From Streptomyces sp. MJM8645 (lineage in GTDB: Bacteria; Actinomycetota; Actinomycetes; Streptomycetales; Streptomycetaceae), in assembly GCF_001625365.1 (NCBI RefSeq), contig NZ_LJJF01000001.1, positions 7,055,501 to 7,119,500 on the forward strand: 64,000 bases of DNA, in the 5' to 3' direction. The notes below the pieces were generated by a model that was not told where the DNA came from, searched no databases, and worked only from the letters and a program-made list of their open reading frames with translations. The translations under genes were made by a program, and so were the position numbers. Shown piece after piece: positions 33,022-41,911 of this stretch. Positions within the stretch are counted from its first letter, which is position 1. Each line of letters opens with the position of its first letter.

Positions 33022-34122
33022 ATGATCACGAAGCTCCGCGCGGCCACCGCGCAATGGACCGTCGTCGTTCCGGTGGTGTCGTTCGTCGTCCTCGCCCTGA
33101 CCTGGCACCGGGACCTGCCCGGTTGGGTGGTGGGCGTCGTCGCCTGCTTCCTGGCCGGCGCCGTGCTCGCCGCCGTGCACCACGCCGAGGTGATCGCGCA
33201 CCGGGTCGGGGAACCCTTCGGATCGCTCGTGCTCGCGGTGGCGGTCACCGTGATCGAGGTCGCGCTGATCGTGACGCTGATGGCCGACGGCGGCTCCAAG
33301 TCCGCCACCCTGGCCCGGGACACCGTGTTCGCCGCCGTGATGATCACCTGCAACGGCATCCTCGGCCTGTCCATCCTGGTCGCCGCGATCAAGTACCGGA
33401 CCGCCGTCTTCAACGCCGAGGGCACCGGCGCCGCGCTCGCCTGCATCGGCACCCTCGCCACCCTCAGCCTGGTGCTGCCGACCTTCACCACCAGCTCCCC
33501 GGGCCCGCAGTTCTCCACCACCCAGCTGGTCTTCGCGGCCACCGCCTCGATCGTGCTGTACGGGCTGTTCGTGACCACCCTGACCTTCCGGCACCGGGAC
33601 TACTTCCTGCCGGTCACCCCCGAGGGCCGGGTGCTCGACGAGGAGGACCACGCCGCGCCGCCGACCGCCAAGGCCGCCTGGATCAGCCTGCTGCTGCTCG
33701 GCGTGGCCCTGGTCTCCGTGGTCGGCCTCGCCAAGGGCGTCTCGCCGACCATCGAGCACGCCGTGGACGACGCCGGACTGCCGCACTCCGTCGTCGGCGT
33801 CGTGATCGCCCTGCTCGTCCTGCTGCCGGAGACCATCGCGGCGCTGCGCGCGGCCCTGCGCAACCGGGTGCAGACCAGCCTCAACCTGGCCCTCGGCTCG
33901 GCGCTCGCCAGCATCGGCCTGACCATCCCGGCCGTCGCGATCGCCTCCTCCTGGCTCTCCGGCCCGCTCGTCCTCGGTCTCGGCCCGGCGCACATGGTGC
34001 TGCTGACCCTGACCATCGTGCTCGGCACCCTGACGGTCATCCCGCGCCGGGCCACCCCGCTCCAGGGCGCCGTGCACCTCGCCGTGCTGGCCGCCTACGT
34101 GGTGCTGGCGCTCAACCCCTGA
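33022..34122 (+). CDS. ChaA-type calcium/proton antiporter
   Basis: This 366-residue membrane protein belongs to the cation/Ca2+ exchanger superfamily, with 11 or so segments. The two alpha-repeats show VTVIEVALIVTLMAD and LLPETIAALRAALRNRVQTS, with the acidic exchange residues. Close to E. coli ChaA and rhizobial y4hA. ATG 33022 is used; an in-frame ATG at 33010 is possible. It exports Ca2+ or Na+ in exchange for protons. It follows the kinase by about 90 bp. Confidence 0.88.
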   Translation: MITKLRAATAQWTVVVPVVSFVVLALTWHRDLPGWVVGVVACFLAGAVLAAVHHAEVIAHRVGEPFGSLVLAVAVTVIEVALIVTLMADGGSKSATLARDTVFAAVMITCNGILGLSILVAAIKYRTAVFNAEGTGAALACIGTLATLSLVLPTFTTSSPGPQFSTTQLVFAATASIVLYGLFVTTLTFRHRDYFLPVTPEGRVLDEEDHAAPPTAKAAWISLLLLGVALVSVVGLAKGVSPTIEHAVDDAGLPHSVVGVVIALLVLLPETIAALRAALRNRVQTSLNLALGSALASIGLTIPAVAIASSWLSGPLVLGLGPAHMVLLTLTIVLGTLTVIPRRATPLQGAVHLAVLAAYVVLALNP

Positions 34123-34499
34123 CGCCGCCGCAGCAGTTCCCCAGAGCCCCTGCCTCCGACACCGCCGTCGGAGGCAGGGGCTCTGCGGTCTCCCGGGGGA
34201 GCGTGCCGGACGGCGGCCCACCGACGGGCCGGGCGCCGTGTCCGGCGCGGTGGTCAACGGCGGGCTCCGAACCGGCGGGTGACCGCGCGCCCGCCCCGGT
34301 GGCCGGTATTGACCGGTCATCGGGGCGGGCCCGCGTGTCGGGGCGGCGGGCGGGTGCCGTGGTTCTCTATCGTCCGTCTCGGACCGCCGAGTCCGGCCGT
34401 GTCCGAATGGCCCCGTCCGAATGACCCTGTCCGAGTCCGTCCGGGGCCCCCTGCGGCCCCGTCGGGCCCGCAGCCGATCCGACCCCGTGGGAGTGCGTG
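34123..34499. other. 377-bp gap with a terminator and no visible gene
   Basis: Contains the antiporter terminator, then about 310 bp of GC-rich sequence. TTGACC occurs at about 34308-34313 within a GACCGGTC palindrome, but no matching -10 is obvious. I see no small gene or RNA that I can support. Confidence 0.4.
34142..34185. terminator. Terminator after the antiporter
   Basis: A 19-bp arm at 34142-34160 (CAGAGCCCCTGCCTCCGAC) pairs perfectly with 34167-34185 across a six-base loop. It is one of the strongest hairpins in the window. Confidence 0.85.
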
Positions 34500-35822
34500 A
34501 TGCCCGGCCCAGAGCAGCAGGTGCCCGCAGACGGCGGTCGGGCCCCCCGGCCCGCCCGGACCGAGGAGGACGCCGACGTCATCGTGGTCGGCGCCGGCCC
34601 GGCCGGCTCCACCGCCGCCTACCACCTCGCCCGCACCGGCCTGGACGTCCTGCTGCTGGAGAAGTCCGCGTTCCCGCGCGAGAAGGTCTGCGGCGACGGC
34701 CTCACCCCGCGCGCCGTCAAGCAGTTGACCGACCTCGGCATCGACGTCTCCGAGCAGGCCGGCTGGCTGCACAACCAGGGGCTGCGGCTGATCTCCGGCC
34801 GGCGCGCGCTGGAGTTCGACTGGCCCGAGCTGTCCGCCTACCCCGGCCACGGACTCGTCCGCCGGCGTGCTGACTTCGACGAACTGCTCGCCCGCCGGGC
34901 CGCCTCGGCCGGCGCCCGGCTGATCGAACGGGCCAACGTGGCAGGCCCGTTGGTGGACGAGCGGAGCGGCCGGATCACCGGCGTCACCGCGAAGCTCGGC
35001 GACGAGCGCCGGCCCGTCAGCTACCAGGCGCCGGTCGTGGTCGCCGCCGACGGCAACTCCACCCGCCTCTCCGTCGCGATGAAGCGCTACCGCCGCACCG
35101 ACCGCGCCATGGGCGTCGCCTACCGCACCTACTTCACCACCCCCCGCCACCAGGACCGCTACCTGGAGGCCTGGCTCGACCTGCGCGACCCGGGCGACCC
35201 CGCCCGCCGCCTGCTGCCCGGCTACGCCTGGGTGTTCGGCATGGGCGACGGCACCGCCAACGTCGGCCTCGGCGTCCTCGACACCGCCCACGTCGACCTC
35301 GACTGGCGCGACCTGCTCCGCCGCTGGTGCGACAGCCTGCCGCCCGCGTACGGCTACACCCCCGACGCCGTCACCGAGCCCGTCCGCGGCTCCGCCCTCC
35401 CGATGGGCCTCAACCGCCAACCCCACTACGCCGACGGCTTGTTGCTCATCGGTGACGCCGGCGGCACGGTCAGCCCCGGCACCGGCGAAGGCATCGCCTA
35501 CGCGATGGAATCCGGCCGCTACGCCGCCGAGACCATCGTCCAGGCCCTCGCCCGGCGCACCGACCGCGGCCGCGAACTGGCCCTGCGCGCCTACCCGCAG
35601 GCGCTGCGCTCCGCCTACGCCGGCTACTTCGCGCTCGGCCGCCTCGCCGCCGACCTGCTCGGCCGGCCCAGGCTGCTCGGCGCGGCCGGCGCCGCCGGGC
35701 TCGGCCACCCGGCGTTGCTGAAGGTGGCGTTCCGGCTCATGGTCAACCTCACCGAGCCCAACTCCAACGACGCCCTCGACCGGCTGCTCCACCTGATCGG
35801 GCGGGTCGCGCCGGGGCGCTGA
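34500..35822 (+). CDS. Geranylgeranyl reductase family FAD oxidoreductase
   Basis: This 440-residue flavoprotein has the FAD-binding GxGxxG of VIVVGAGPAGSTAAYHLA (about 27-45). The CGDGLTPRAV block is conserved in geranylgeranyl reductases, and the second FAD motif LLIGDAGGTVSPGTGEGI follows. It reduces isoprenoid double bonds, possibly of menaquinone (MenJ type) or of a lipid. GGGAG lies six bases before ATG 34500. No neighbouring lipid gene narrows the substrate. Confidence 0.85.
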   Translation: MPGPEQQVPADGGRAPRPARTEEDADVIVVGAGPAGSTAAYHLARTGLDVLLLEKSAFPREKVCGDGLTPRAVKQLTDLGIDVSEQAGWLHNQGLRLISGRRALEFDWPELSAYPGHGLVRRRADFDELLARRAASAGARLIERANVAGPLVDERSGRITGVTAKLGDERRPVSYQAPVVVAADGNSTRLSVAMKRYRRTDRAMGVAYRTYFTTPRHQDRYLEAWLDLRDPGDPARRLLPGYAWVFGMGDGTANVGLGVLDTAHVDLDWRDLLRRWCDSLPPAYGYTPDAVTEPVRGSALPMGLNRQPHYADGLLLIGDAGGTVSPGTGEGIAYAMESGRYAAETIVQALARRTDRGRELALRAYPQALRSAYAGYFALGRLAADLLGRPRLLGAAGAAGLGHPALLKVAFRLMVNLTEPNSNDALDRLLHLIGRVAPGR

Positions 35823-35904
35823 CGGGTGGTTGCGCGGCGTGCCGGGGTCGGTGCCGGACCGCTCAGTCTTTCGGGTGAACCGGTCCGGCGTCCCGGGGTT
35901 GGCC

Positions 35905-35966
35905 GGAACCGGGGAATTCGGTGCGTCTTCGGCCTAGTCGTGTTGACGGATGATCAGCTGATCCGC
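35905..35966 (+). promoter_or_regulatory. Promoter region of the TNT gene with a palindrome
   Basis: GGAAC near 35910 followed 16 bp later by TCTT resembles an ECF (sigma-E type) promoter. A 12-bp perfect palindrome GATCAGCTGATC lies at 35952-35963, just after a TTGACG word (35943-35948). Together they suggest a stress-linked or repressed promoter for the secreted toxin-like gene that starts at 36044. Confidence 0.35.
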
Positions 35967-36043
35967 TTGCCTGGTGTCGAAACGGACACGGAGGGTGAGC
36001 AGGACGTCCCCTCCGTGCGACCCCCCCTCACGACGGAGACACC

Positions 36044-36742
36044 GTGCGCCTTCGCCTTCGCCTGCTCGTCGCGCCACTCGCCGCAGCCGCCGCCCTGATC
36101 GCCCCGAGCATCCCGGCCGCCGCGGCCGACACCGCCACCGCGGGCGCCTCCACCGCGGGCGGCTCCGCCCGGGCCGCCACGCCCCCCGACGAGTGCTCCG
36201 CCGACTTCTACCAGGGTGACAAGCGGCTCGGCCCCGCCGACCTGCCCACCACCGGCCGGGTCGGCCGGGAACTCGTCGGCTACCAGCGCACCGGCTCCCT
36301 GAGCGAGCAGCAGTTCCTCACCACCTACTACGACCCGGCCGGCAACAACGGCGCCGGCGGCTGGATCTACCCGCCGTCCGACGGCTACGTCACCCTGCCC
36401 GACGGCACCCCGGTCGAGTTCGATCTCACGCTCTACCCGAACCAGAACATCGACCGCTACGGCAGCGAGTACGGCGCCTTCCTCGCCCCCGAGGGGCTGC
36501 CCTACTCCACCCGCTCCATCCCGCCGCAGAGCCTCGACGGCACCCCGCCGGCGGGCTGCAACTACCACGACTACAAGGTGGTCAAGCCCTTCAAGGTGCA
36601 CGCCGGCCCGATCGCCCCGTGGTTCGGCCAGCCCGGCTGGGGCCTGCAGTACCAGCTCGACGCGGCCCTGGTGCCCGGCGGCCCGGCCAAGCTGAACGTG
36701 CTCTGGCTGGTCGACAACGGGTACCTGTCCCGGATCGTCTGA
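36044..36742 (+). CDS. Secreted TNT-domain protein (NAD glycohydrolase-like toxin)
   Basis: This 232-residue precursor has a signal peptide (about 1-28) and a TNT domain, named after the tuberculosis necrotizing toxin. DRYGSEYGAFLAP (Arg138) and WGLQYQL (Gln202/204) match the NAD-binding positions of that family, with a His in NYHDYKVV as candidate third residue. TNT hydrolyses NAD+. GTG 36044 has GGAG in front. No IFT-like immunity gene is adjacent, which fits export of the mature protein. Confidence 0.8.
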   Translation: MRLRLRLLVAPLAAAAALIAPSIPAAAADTATAGASTAGGSARAATPPDECSADFYQGDKRLGPADLPTTGRVGRELVGYQRTGSLSEQQFLTTYYDPAGNNGAGGWIYPPSDGYVTLPDGTPVEFDLTLYPNQNIDRYGSEYGAFLAPEGLPYSTRSIPPQSLDGTPPAGCNYHDYKVVKPFKVHAGPIAPWFGQPGWGLQYQLDAALVPGGPAKLNVLWLVDNGYLSRIV

Positions 36743-36753
36743 CCCGGCCGTCC

Positions 36754-36787
36754 GGACGGCGCACGGCGGGCCCGCCGTGCGCCGTCC
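36754..36787. terminator. Terminator after the TNT gene
   Basis: A perfect 34-bp palindrome, GGACGGCGCACGGCGGG followed by its complement, starts 12 bp after the stop. Confidence 0.75.
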
Positions 36788-36878
36788 CGCTCACCGGACG
36801 TCACCGGGCGGCGGGGGCGGATTCCCGGCCGGGGAAATTCGCTGGCGGGCACCGGAGCGGGCGGGATAGGAAGGCCGG

Positions 36879-37478
36879 ATGAGCACCACCGAGAACTCCG
36901 CCGAGCGGCGCGTCCTGCGGCCCGCCACCCTCGACCTGGGCGACTTCGCGCTGCGCCCCTGGGGCAGGGCCCTCGACCTGCCCGGCGGCACCGTCCCCGC
37001 CCTGGTGGCGGCCGCGGCCGACCCGGAGATCGCCCGCTGGAACCCGCTGCGGATCGCCGACCCGGCCGACGCCGAGGCCTACCTCGACCGCTGCGACACC
37101 GGCTGGGCCGAGGGGCGCGCGGCCGCCTTCGCGATCACCGACGCCCTCGACGGGACCCTCCACGGCAACGCCTTCCTGGGCTGGACCAACCAGTCGGACG
37201 GCATCGCCACGGTCGGCTACTGGCTGCTCCCCACCGCCCGCGGCCGGGGCATCGCCACCCGCGCCGCCACCGCCGTCACCCGCTGGGCCGTCGCCACCGC
37301 CGACGCCCGCCGCATCGAGCTCTGGCACGGAGTCGGCAACGAGGCCTCCTGCCGCGTCGCCGTCCGCGGCGGCTTCCGCCACGAGGGCACCACCCGGGCG
37401 TCCTACCGCTACGGCGACGGCGACTACGTCGACGAACACCTCCACGCCCGCCTCGCCACCGACCCGGACGCCGGGTAG
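36879..37478 (+). CDS. GNAT-family N-acetyltransferase
   Basis: This 199-residue RimJ/RimL-like acetyltransferase has the acetyl-CoA loop LLPTARGRGIATRAATAVTR and the RIELWHGVGNEASCRVA strand. It transfers an acetyl group to an amine of a small molecule or protein. The N-terminal Ser/Thr/Glu-rich residues are outside the fold. It stands alone after a terminator. Confidence 0.88.
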   Translation: MSTTENSAERRVLRPATLDLGDFALRPWGRALDLPGGTVPALVAAAADPEIARWNPLRIADPADAEAYLDRCDTGWAEGRAAAFAITDALDGTLHGNAFLGWTNQSDGIATVGYWLLPTARGRGIATRAATAVTRWAVATADARRIELWHGVGNEASCRVAVRGGFRHEGTTRASYRYGDGDYVDEHLHARLATDPDAG

Positions 37479-37614
37479 GCCCGCCGACCGGCCGCCGCGC
37501 GGGTCCTCCCGGTGCCGGGAAACCGGTGGGCCGCAGGCTGCGCGCACGGCGGGGGAGCGGCCTAACCTGGAAGGGCGCGTACGGTGCGTGGCCCGGGAAG
37601 GGAAACGGTCGGCC

Positions 37615-38082
37615 ATGACGGTGATCTCGGCGGCTCTCTTCGGTACCGATTGGCGCCCTGCGCCGGCCGGTTCCGCCGAACTGCTGCGGGAGTGCGCCGC
37701 CCGGGGCTGGACGGTCGTGCTGACCGGGCCCGGGCCCGGCGGGGCACCGGCCCTGACCGTGACCGCCCCCGGGCGTGACCCGGTGCGGGCCGCGCTGGAA
37801 CTGGTCGGCGGCACGGCGTCGCACGCCGTGGCGGTGGCCGGCAGCGTGCGCGAGGTGCTGGCGGCGCGGCGGGCCGGGGTGCCGTGCGTCGCCCTGGCGG
37901 CCGGTGCGGACGCCGGCCCCGAGCTGCGGGCGGCGGGCGCGGTCGAGGTCCACCGCGACGCCGACGCCCTGCTGCGCGTCCTGGACGACAGCCTGCTGGC
38001 CCGTCCCCGGGCCTTCGGCCCCGTGGGCGCCGCCGCCGGCGCCGCACCACACGTCGTAACCGGCGGCCCCCTGAGCGGTTAG
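37615..38082 (+). CDS. Degenerate HAD-like protein
   Basis: This 155-residue protein keeps a Rossmann-like pattern of alternating strands (GWTVVLTG, AVAVAGSVREVLAARRAGVPCVAL) like the beta-phosphoglucomutase type of HAD hydrolase. I see no DxDxT nucleophile motif, so it is probably catalytically inactive or a distant relative. ATG 37615 follows GGGAAGGGAAAC; GTG 37588 is possible. Function unknown. Confidence 0.5.
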   Translation: MTVISAALFGTDWRPAPAGSAELLRECAARGWTVVLTGPGPGGAPALTVTAPGRDPVRAALELVGGTASHAVAVAGSVREVLAARRAGVPCVALAAGADAGPELRAAGAVEVHRDADALLRVLDDSLLARPRAFGPVGAAAGAAPHVVTGGPLSG

Positions 38083-38148
38083 CGCCTGCCCGTACCGGGC
38101 AACCGCCCGGGTGCGAGCACGTCACCGGAAGTGTCGGAGGTGACCGAG

Positions 38149-38586
38149 ATGGACGGACCCGCGTTGAGCGGATGGGAGCGACGGCTCCTTGAGGAGATCG
38201 AGTCCGATCTGCGCCAGGACACGCGCCTCGACCGGAAGTTGAGCACGATGGGCGCCAAGCCGCCGAGCCGGGCCCGGCGCGTGCTGCGCGGCGTCGGGCG
38301 CCGCCTGTCCGCCGGGGTGGTGCTGACCGCCCTGGTGATGTCCGCGATCTGCCTCAGCATCGGCGTGCGGACCCCGACCACCGCGGTGCTGACCGCCCTC
38401 GGGGTGGTGTGGGCGGCCTCGGTGGCGGCGGCGATCGCCACCTCGGCGCTGCTGCGCCGCCGGGCCGCGGGCCGGGGCGAGGGCCGGGACCAGGCTGCGG
38501 GCCGGGACCGGGGCGAACGCCGGGCCGCACCCCCCGACCGGGACGAGCGCCGCGAACGCCGCCCCTGGGACCAACCGGAGGCATGA
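38149..38586 (+). CDS. DUF3040 membrane protein
   Basis: This 145-residue protein has the DUF3040 start ALSGWERRLLEEIESDL and two membrane helices (about 60-80 and 85-105). A disordered, charge-rich tail follows. GGAGG (38136-38140) fixes ATG 38149. Function unknown. Its stop overlaps the PRC-barrel gene, so the two are coupled. Confidence 0.85.
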   Translation: MDGPALSGWERRLLEEIESDLRQDTRLDRKLSTMGAKPPSRARRVLRGVGRRLSAGVVLTALVMSAICLSIGVRTPTTAVLTALGVVWAASVAAAIATSALLRRRAAGRGEGRDQAAGRDRGERRAAPPDRDERRERRPWDQPEA

Positions 38587-38891
38587 TGACCACCGACCTG
38601 TGGGAGTACCGTCCGGGCCCCCACCACGCCGCCGACCTGAGCCTGACCGGGTACGAGGTGCAGGCGACCGACGGCCCGCTCGGCCGGGTCGAACAGGACA
38701 CCGGGGACCACCTGCTGATCGACGCAGGGCCCTGGGTGGCGGGCACCCGGCTGTCCGTCCCGGTCGGCCTGGTGTCGCGGATCGACCACCTGGAGCTGAC
38801 CGTCCACCTGGACTGCCCGCGCGCCCGGCTCAGCCCCACCCCGCCCGCCGCCGTCCATCTGGGTTCTGCCTGCGACCCGCACCGGCACTGA
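38583..38891 (+). CDS. PRC-barrel domain protein
   Basis: This 102-residue protein shows the PRC-barrel strands LTGYEVQATDGPLGRVEQD and HLLIDAGPWVAG. Such domains scaffold RNA-processing and membrane-surface complexes. Two ATG codons (38583 and 38586) overlap the DUF3040 stop. It is followed after 3 bp by a DJ-1/PfpI gene, giving a tight three-gene unit. Confidence 0.82.
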   Translation: MMTTDLWEYRPGPHHAADLSLTGYEVQATDGPLGRVEQDTGDHLLIDAGPWVAGTRLSVPVGLVSRIDHLELTVHLDCPRARLSPTPPAAVHLGSACDPHRH

Positions 38892-38894
38892 GCC

Positions 38895-39479
38895 ATGGGC
38901 TGGCCGTCCACCACGCTCACCGGCCGGACGATCGCCTTCCTGGTCGCGCCGTACGGGGCGGAGCAGATCGAGCTGACCTCGCCGTGGCAGGCGGTGGCCG
39001 AGTCCGGCGGCACCCCGCGGTTGCTGTCCACCGGGCCCGGCCGCGTCCAGGCCGTCCGGCACCGAGCCCCGGGCGACACCTTCGCCGTCGACGTCCTCGT
39101 CGCCGGGGCGCGGCCGTCCGCCTTCGACGGCCTGGTCCTGCCCGGCGGCGTCGCGAGCCCCGACGCGCTGCGGCTGGACGAGGCCGCGGTGGCCTTCGTC
39201 CGCGCCTACTGCGCCTCCGGCCGCCCGGTCGCCGCGATCTGCCACGCCGCCTGGACCCTGATCGAGGCCGACGCCGTCCGCGGCCGCACCCTCACCTCCT
39301 GGCCTAGCCTGCGCACCGACCTGCGCAACGCAGGCGCCCACTGGGTGGACGAGGAGGTGCACGTCTGCCGCGCCGGCCCCGGCCCCCTCGTCACCAGCCG
39401 CCGACCCGCCGACCTGCCGGTCTTCAACGACACCCTGGTCACCGAGTTCGTCCACGCGGCGAAGCGCCGGAAGGGGTGA
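38895..39479 (+). CDS. DJ-1/PfpI-family protein
   Basis: This 194-residue protein has the PfpI fold with nucleophile Cys in the elbow AAICHAAWTL and a preceding acidic strand DGLVLPGG. Members act as glyoxalases, chaperones or proteases on stress-damaged proteins; which applies here is unknown. It completes the DUF3040-PRC cluster. Confidence 0.85.
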   Translation: MGWPSTTLTGRTIAFLVAPYGAEQIELTSPWQAVAESGGTPRLLSTGPGRVQAVRHRAPGDTFAVDVLVAGARPSAFDGLVLPGGVASPDALRLDEAAVAFVRAYCASGRPVAAICHAAWTLIEADAVRGRTLTSWPSLRTDLRNAGAHWVDEEVHVCRAGPGPLVTSRRPADLPVFNDTLVTEFVHAAKRRKG

Positions 39480-39539
39480 ACCCGCGTCCTGCTACGGGGA
39501 GTTCCGGGTCATTCGAGACCTGAGGTGCACCGGGGGCGG

Positions 39540-41348
39540 TCAGTCGCCGCGCAGCCGGACGAAGGCGGCGGCGGGTGGGCGGCCGGTGAGGGTCAGTTCG
39601 GCGCGCAGCGGGCCGGTGAGGGGGTGGACCGGGCCGTGTTCGGGGTCGGTGACGGGCGGGCCGGCGAGGGGAGCGGCGGCCTCGGCGACCTCGCGGGCCT
39701 GGACAGGGGTGAGCCGGGGGGTGCTGAGGAGCACCCGGCCGTCGTCGAGTTCGAGGACGAGGGCGTGCGGACGGGAGGCCGGACCGGTGAAGGCGCGGAC
39801 GGTGGCGTCGAGGGTGTCGCTGCGGCGGTACTTGACCCAGGCGCGGCCGGCGCCTCGCGGGCGGTAGGGGGAGCCGGCGGCCTTGCAGACCAGGCCCTCG
39901 ACGCCGGTGTCGGCGAGGCGGGCCATCCAGTCCAGTGCCTCCGCCCGGTCGGTGGTGGCCAGGACCGGCTGGATCGGCGGCGGGACGTCGGCCAGGGCGG
40001 CGAGCAGCAGCCGGCGGCGGTCGGTGAGCGGCAGCCGGCGCAGGTCGCGGCCCGGCAGGGCGAGCAGGTCGAAGGCGATCAGGCCGAGGACGACGTCCGG
40101 GGCGGCGGCCCGGGCCCGGCGGGTGCGCAGCAGTTCCCCGAAGGCGAACCGGCCGGCCCGCCAGGCGACGAGTTCGGCGTCCAGCACCAGCCCTTCGGGC
40201 AGCCGGGCGACGGCGGCGGCGATCGGCGGGAACTCGGGGGCGAGGTCGCGGCCGGTGCGGGACTGCAGGACGGGCGGGCGGGCGCCGCGGGCGAAGGCGA
40301 CGCAGCGGAAGCCGTCCAGCTTCAGCTCGTACTGCACGCCCGCGCCGCCCAGGCCGTCGGCGGGCGGGACGGCGGTGACGGCGGCGGGGCGCATCACCTC
40401 GACGGGCGGGTGGAGCACCTGGCGGGGCTGCTCCTGGCGGGGCTGCTCCTGCCGGGTCGTCGGGCCGGCCGGGAGCGGTCGGGCCCGCTCCGGGTCCAGC
40501 AGCGGGGCGAACAGGTCGCCGTGGGCGGCGAGGCGCTCCGGCACCTCGGCGAGGGTGAACACCAGGTCGTCCGCCGTGCCGGCGCGCTCCAGCTCGGCCC
40601 AGGACAGCGGGGTGGAGACCGTCGGCAGCGGCCGGGCCCGGAGGGTGTACGGCGCGGCGGTGGTCTTCCTGGCGTTGTTCTGCGACCAGTCGACCAGCAC
40701 CCGGCCGGCCCGCCGGGCCTTCGCCATGGTGTGCACCACCAGCTCCGGGCGGTCGCCCTCCAGGGCGGCGGCGAGCGCCTTCGCGTACGCCGAGACCCGG
40801 GCGCTGGGGGTGGGCTCGATCGGGACCAGCAGGTGCAGGCCCTTGGAGCCGGAGGTCTTCACCCAGGCCGCCAGGCCGTCCGCCGCGAGCCGCTCGCGCA
40901 GCAGGACGGCGACGGTGCGGCAGGTGAGGACGGACGCGCCCGCGCCGGGGTCGAGGTCCAGGACGAGGCGGTCGGCGAGCCCGGGTGCGGCCGCGTGCCA
41001 CTGCGGGACGTGCAGTTCCAGACAGCCCAGGTTGGCGGCCCAGAGCAGCGCGGCGCCGTCGTCGAGGACCACCTGGCGCAGGCCACCGCCGCTGCTCGGC
41101 ACCTCGACGGTGCGCACCCAGCGCGGGGTGCCGGCCGGCGGGTTCTTGGCGATGAACACCTCGGCCTCCACACCGTCCGGGCAGCGCAGGAAGGAGACCG
41201 GGCGGTTGCGCAGGTGGGGCAGCAGGGCGCCGTGCACGGCGGCGTAGTAACGCAGCACCTCGCCCTTGAGGGTGCCGGTGCGCGGGTAGTACACCTTGTC
41301 GAGGTGGGAGAGCGCGAGGGTGCGCCCGTCCACCGTGAGCTGCGGCAT
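39540..41348 (-). CDS. ligD: LigD-type polymerase-ligase for end joining
   Basis: This 602-residue protein has an N-terminal LigD polymerase (primase-polymerase) domain: LVLDLDP (131-134), SGSKGLHLLVP and VDWSQN (Asp220) hold the metal and nucleotide sites. A Gln/Pro-rich linker repeats RQEQP. The C-terminal ATP-dependent ligase adenylation domain has the nucleophile Lys343 in ELKLDG, and FAFGELL and WVKYRR follow. No phosphoesterase domain is present, and no Ku gene lies in the window. It repairs double-strand breaks by NHEJ if Ku is elsewhere. ATG 41346-41348 is the start. Confidence 0.92.
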   Translation of the reverse strand: MPQLTVDGRTLALSHLDKVYYPRTGTLKGEVLRYYAAVHGALLPHLRNRPVSFLRCPDGVEAEVFIAKNPPAGTPRWVRTVEVPSSGGGLRQVVLDDGAALLWAANLGCLELHVPQWHAAAPGLADRLVLDLDPGAGASVLTCRTVAVLLRERLAADGLAAWVKTSGSKGLHLLVPIEPTPSARVSAYAKALAAALEGDRPELVVHTMAKARRAGRVLVDWSQNNARKTTAAPYTLRARPLPTVSTPLSWAELERAGTADDLVFTLAEVPERLAAHGDLFAPLLDPERARPLPAGPTTRQEQPRQEQPRQVLHPPVEVMRPAAVTAVPPADGLGGAGVQYELKLDGFRCVAFARGARPPVLQSRTGRDLAPEFPPIAAAVARLPEGLVLDAELVAWRAGRFAFGELLRTRRARAAAPDVVLGLIAFDLLALPGRDLRRLPLTDRRRLLLAALADVPPPIQPVLATTDRAEALDWMARLADTGVEGLVCKAAGSPYRPRGAGRAWVKYRRSDTLDATVRAFTGPASRPHALVLELDDGRVLLSTPRLTPVQAREVAEAAAPLAGPPVTDPEHGPVHPLTGPLRAELTLTGRPPAAAFVRLRGD

Positions 41349-41452
41349 GGGTGCTCTCCGGAGCCTGGGCGGGCCTGTGCGTGGCCCCGCAGCCAGTCTG
41401 CCCGGACGGCGGCGGGGGCGCAGCCGGTCCACCGGCGTCGGCGGCGGGACGC

Positions 41453-41884
41453 TCAGCCCCGCGCGGGGGCGGCGGGCCGGGGCGCGCCCGGGTAGGTGCC
41501 GAAGTACCACTGGTTGCCCTCCGGGTCGGCGGCGGCGAAGTCGCGCGAGCCGTAGTCCGTCTCGGTGAGCGCGGTGGTGATCCGGGCCCCGGCGGCGACG
41601 GCGCGGTCGTGCACGGCGTCTGGGTCCGCAGTGACCACGTACGCGGTGAAACCGCCCGGCCGGCTCGGGCAGGGTGCGCCGCCCTCGGGCGTCTCCCGGT
41701 CGGAGCCGAGCATCACGCCGCCGCCCTCCGGCCATGCCAGTTCGGCGTGGGCGACGAACCCGCCCTCACCGTAGGTGACGACCTCCTGGAAGCCGAAGGC
41801 GTCGACCAGGAAGCGGATCAGGGCCCGGGCGTCGGTGGCGCGCAGGCTGGGCCAGACCTGCGGGGCGGGGGCGGTGCCGTCCAT
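41453..41884 (-). CDS. VOC-superfamily (glyoxalase/bleomycin-resistance) protein
   Basis: This 143-residue protein has the two beta-alpha-beta-beta-beta modules of the VOC fold. The module ends read TAYVVTADPDAV and DYGSRDFAAADPEGNQWYFG, the latter with a metal-type Glu. It may bind an antibiotic or metabolise a small molecule. It is 27 bp after the AraC gene and likely co-transcribed. Confidence 0.85.
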   Translation of the reverse strand: MDGTAPAPQVWPSLRATDARALIRFLVDAFGFQEVVTYGEGGFVAHAELAWPEGGGVMLGSDRETPEGGAPCPSRPGGFTAYVVTADPDAVHDRAVAAGARITTALTETDYGSRDFAAADPEGNQWYFGTYPGAPRPAAPARG

Positions 41885-41911
41885 GGCTGTCTCCTCGGGG
41901 GCTCGGGTTGC

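Noticed and set aside
37615..38082. Active HAD phosphatase
   Set aside because: No DxDxT nucleophile motif; only the strand order resembles the family, so I keep it as a degenerate or distant relative.
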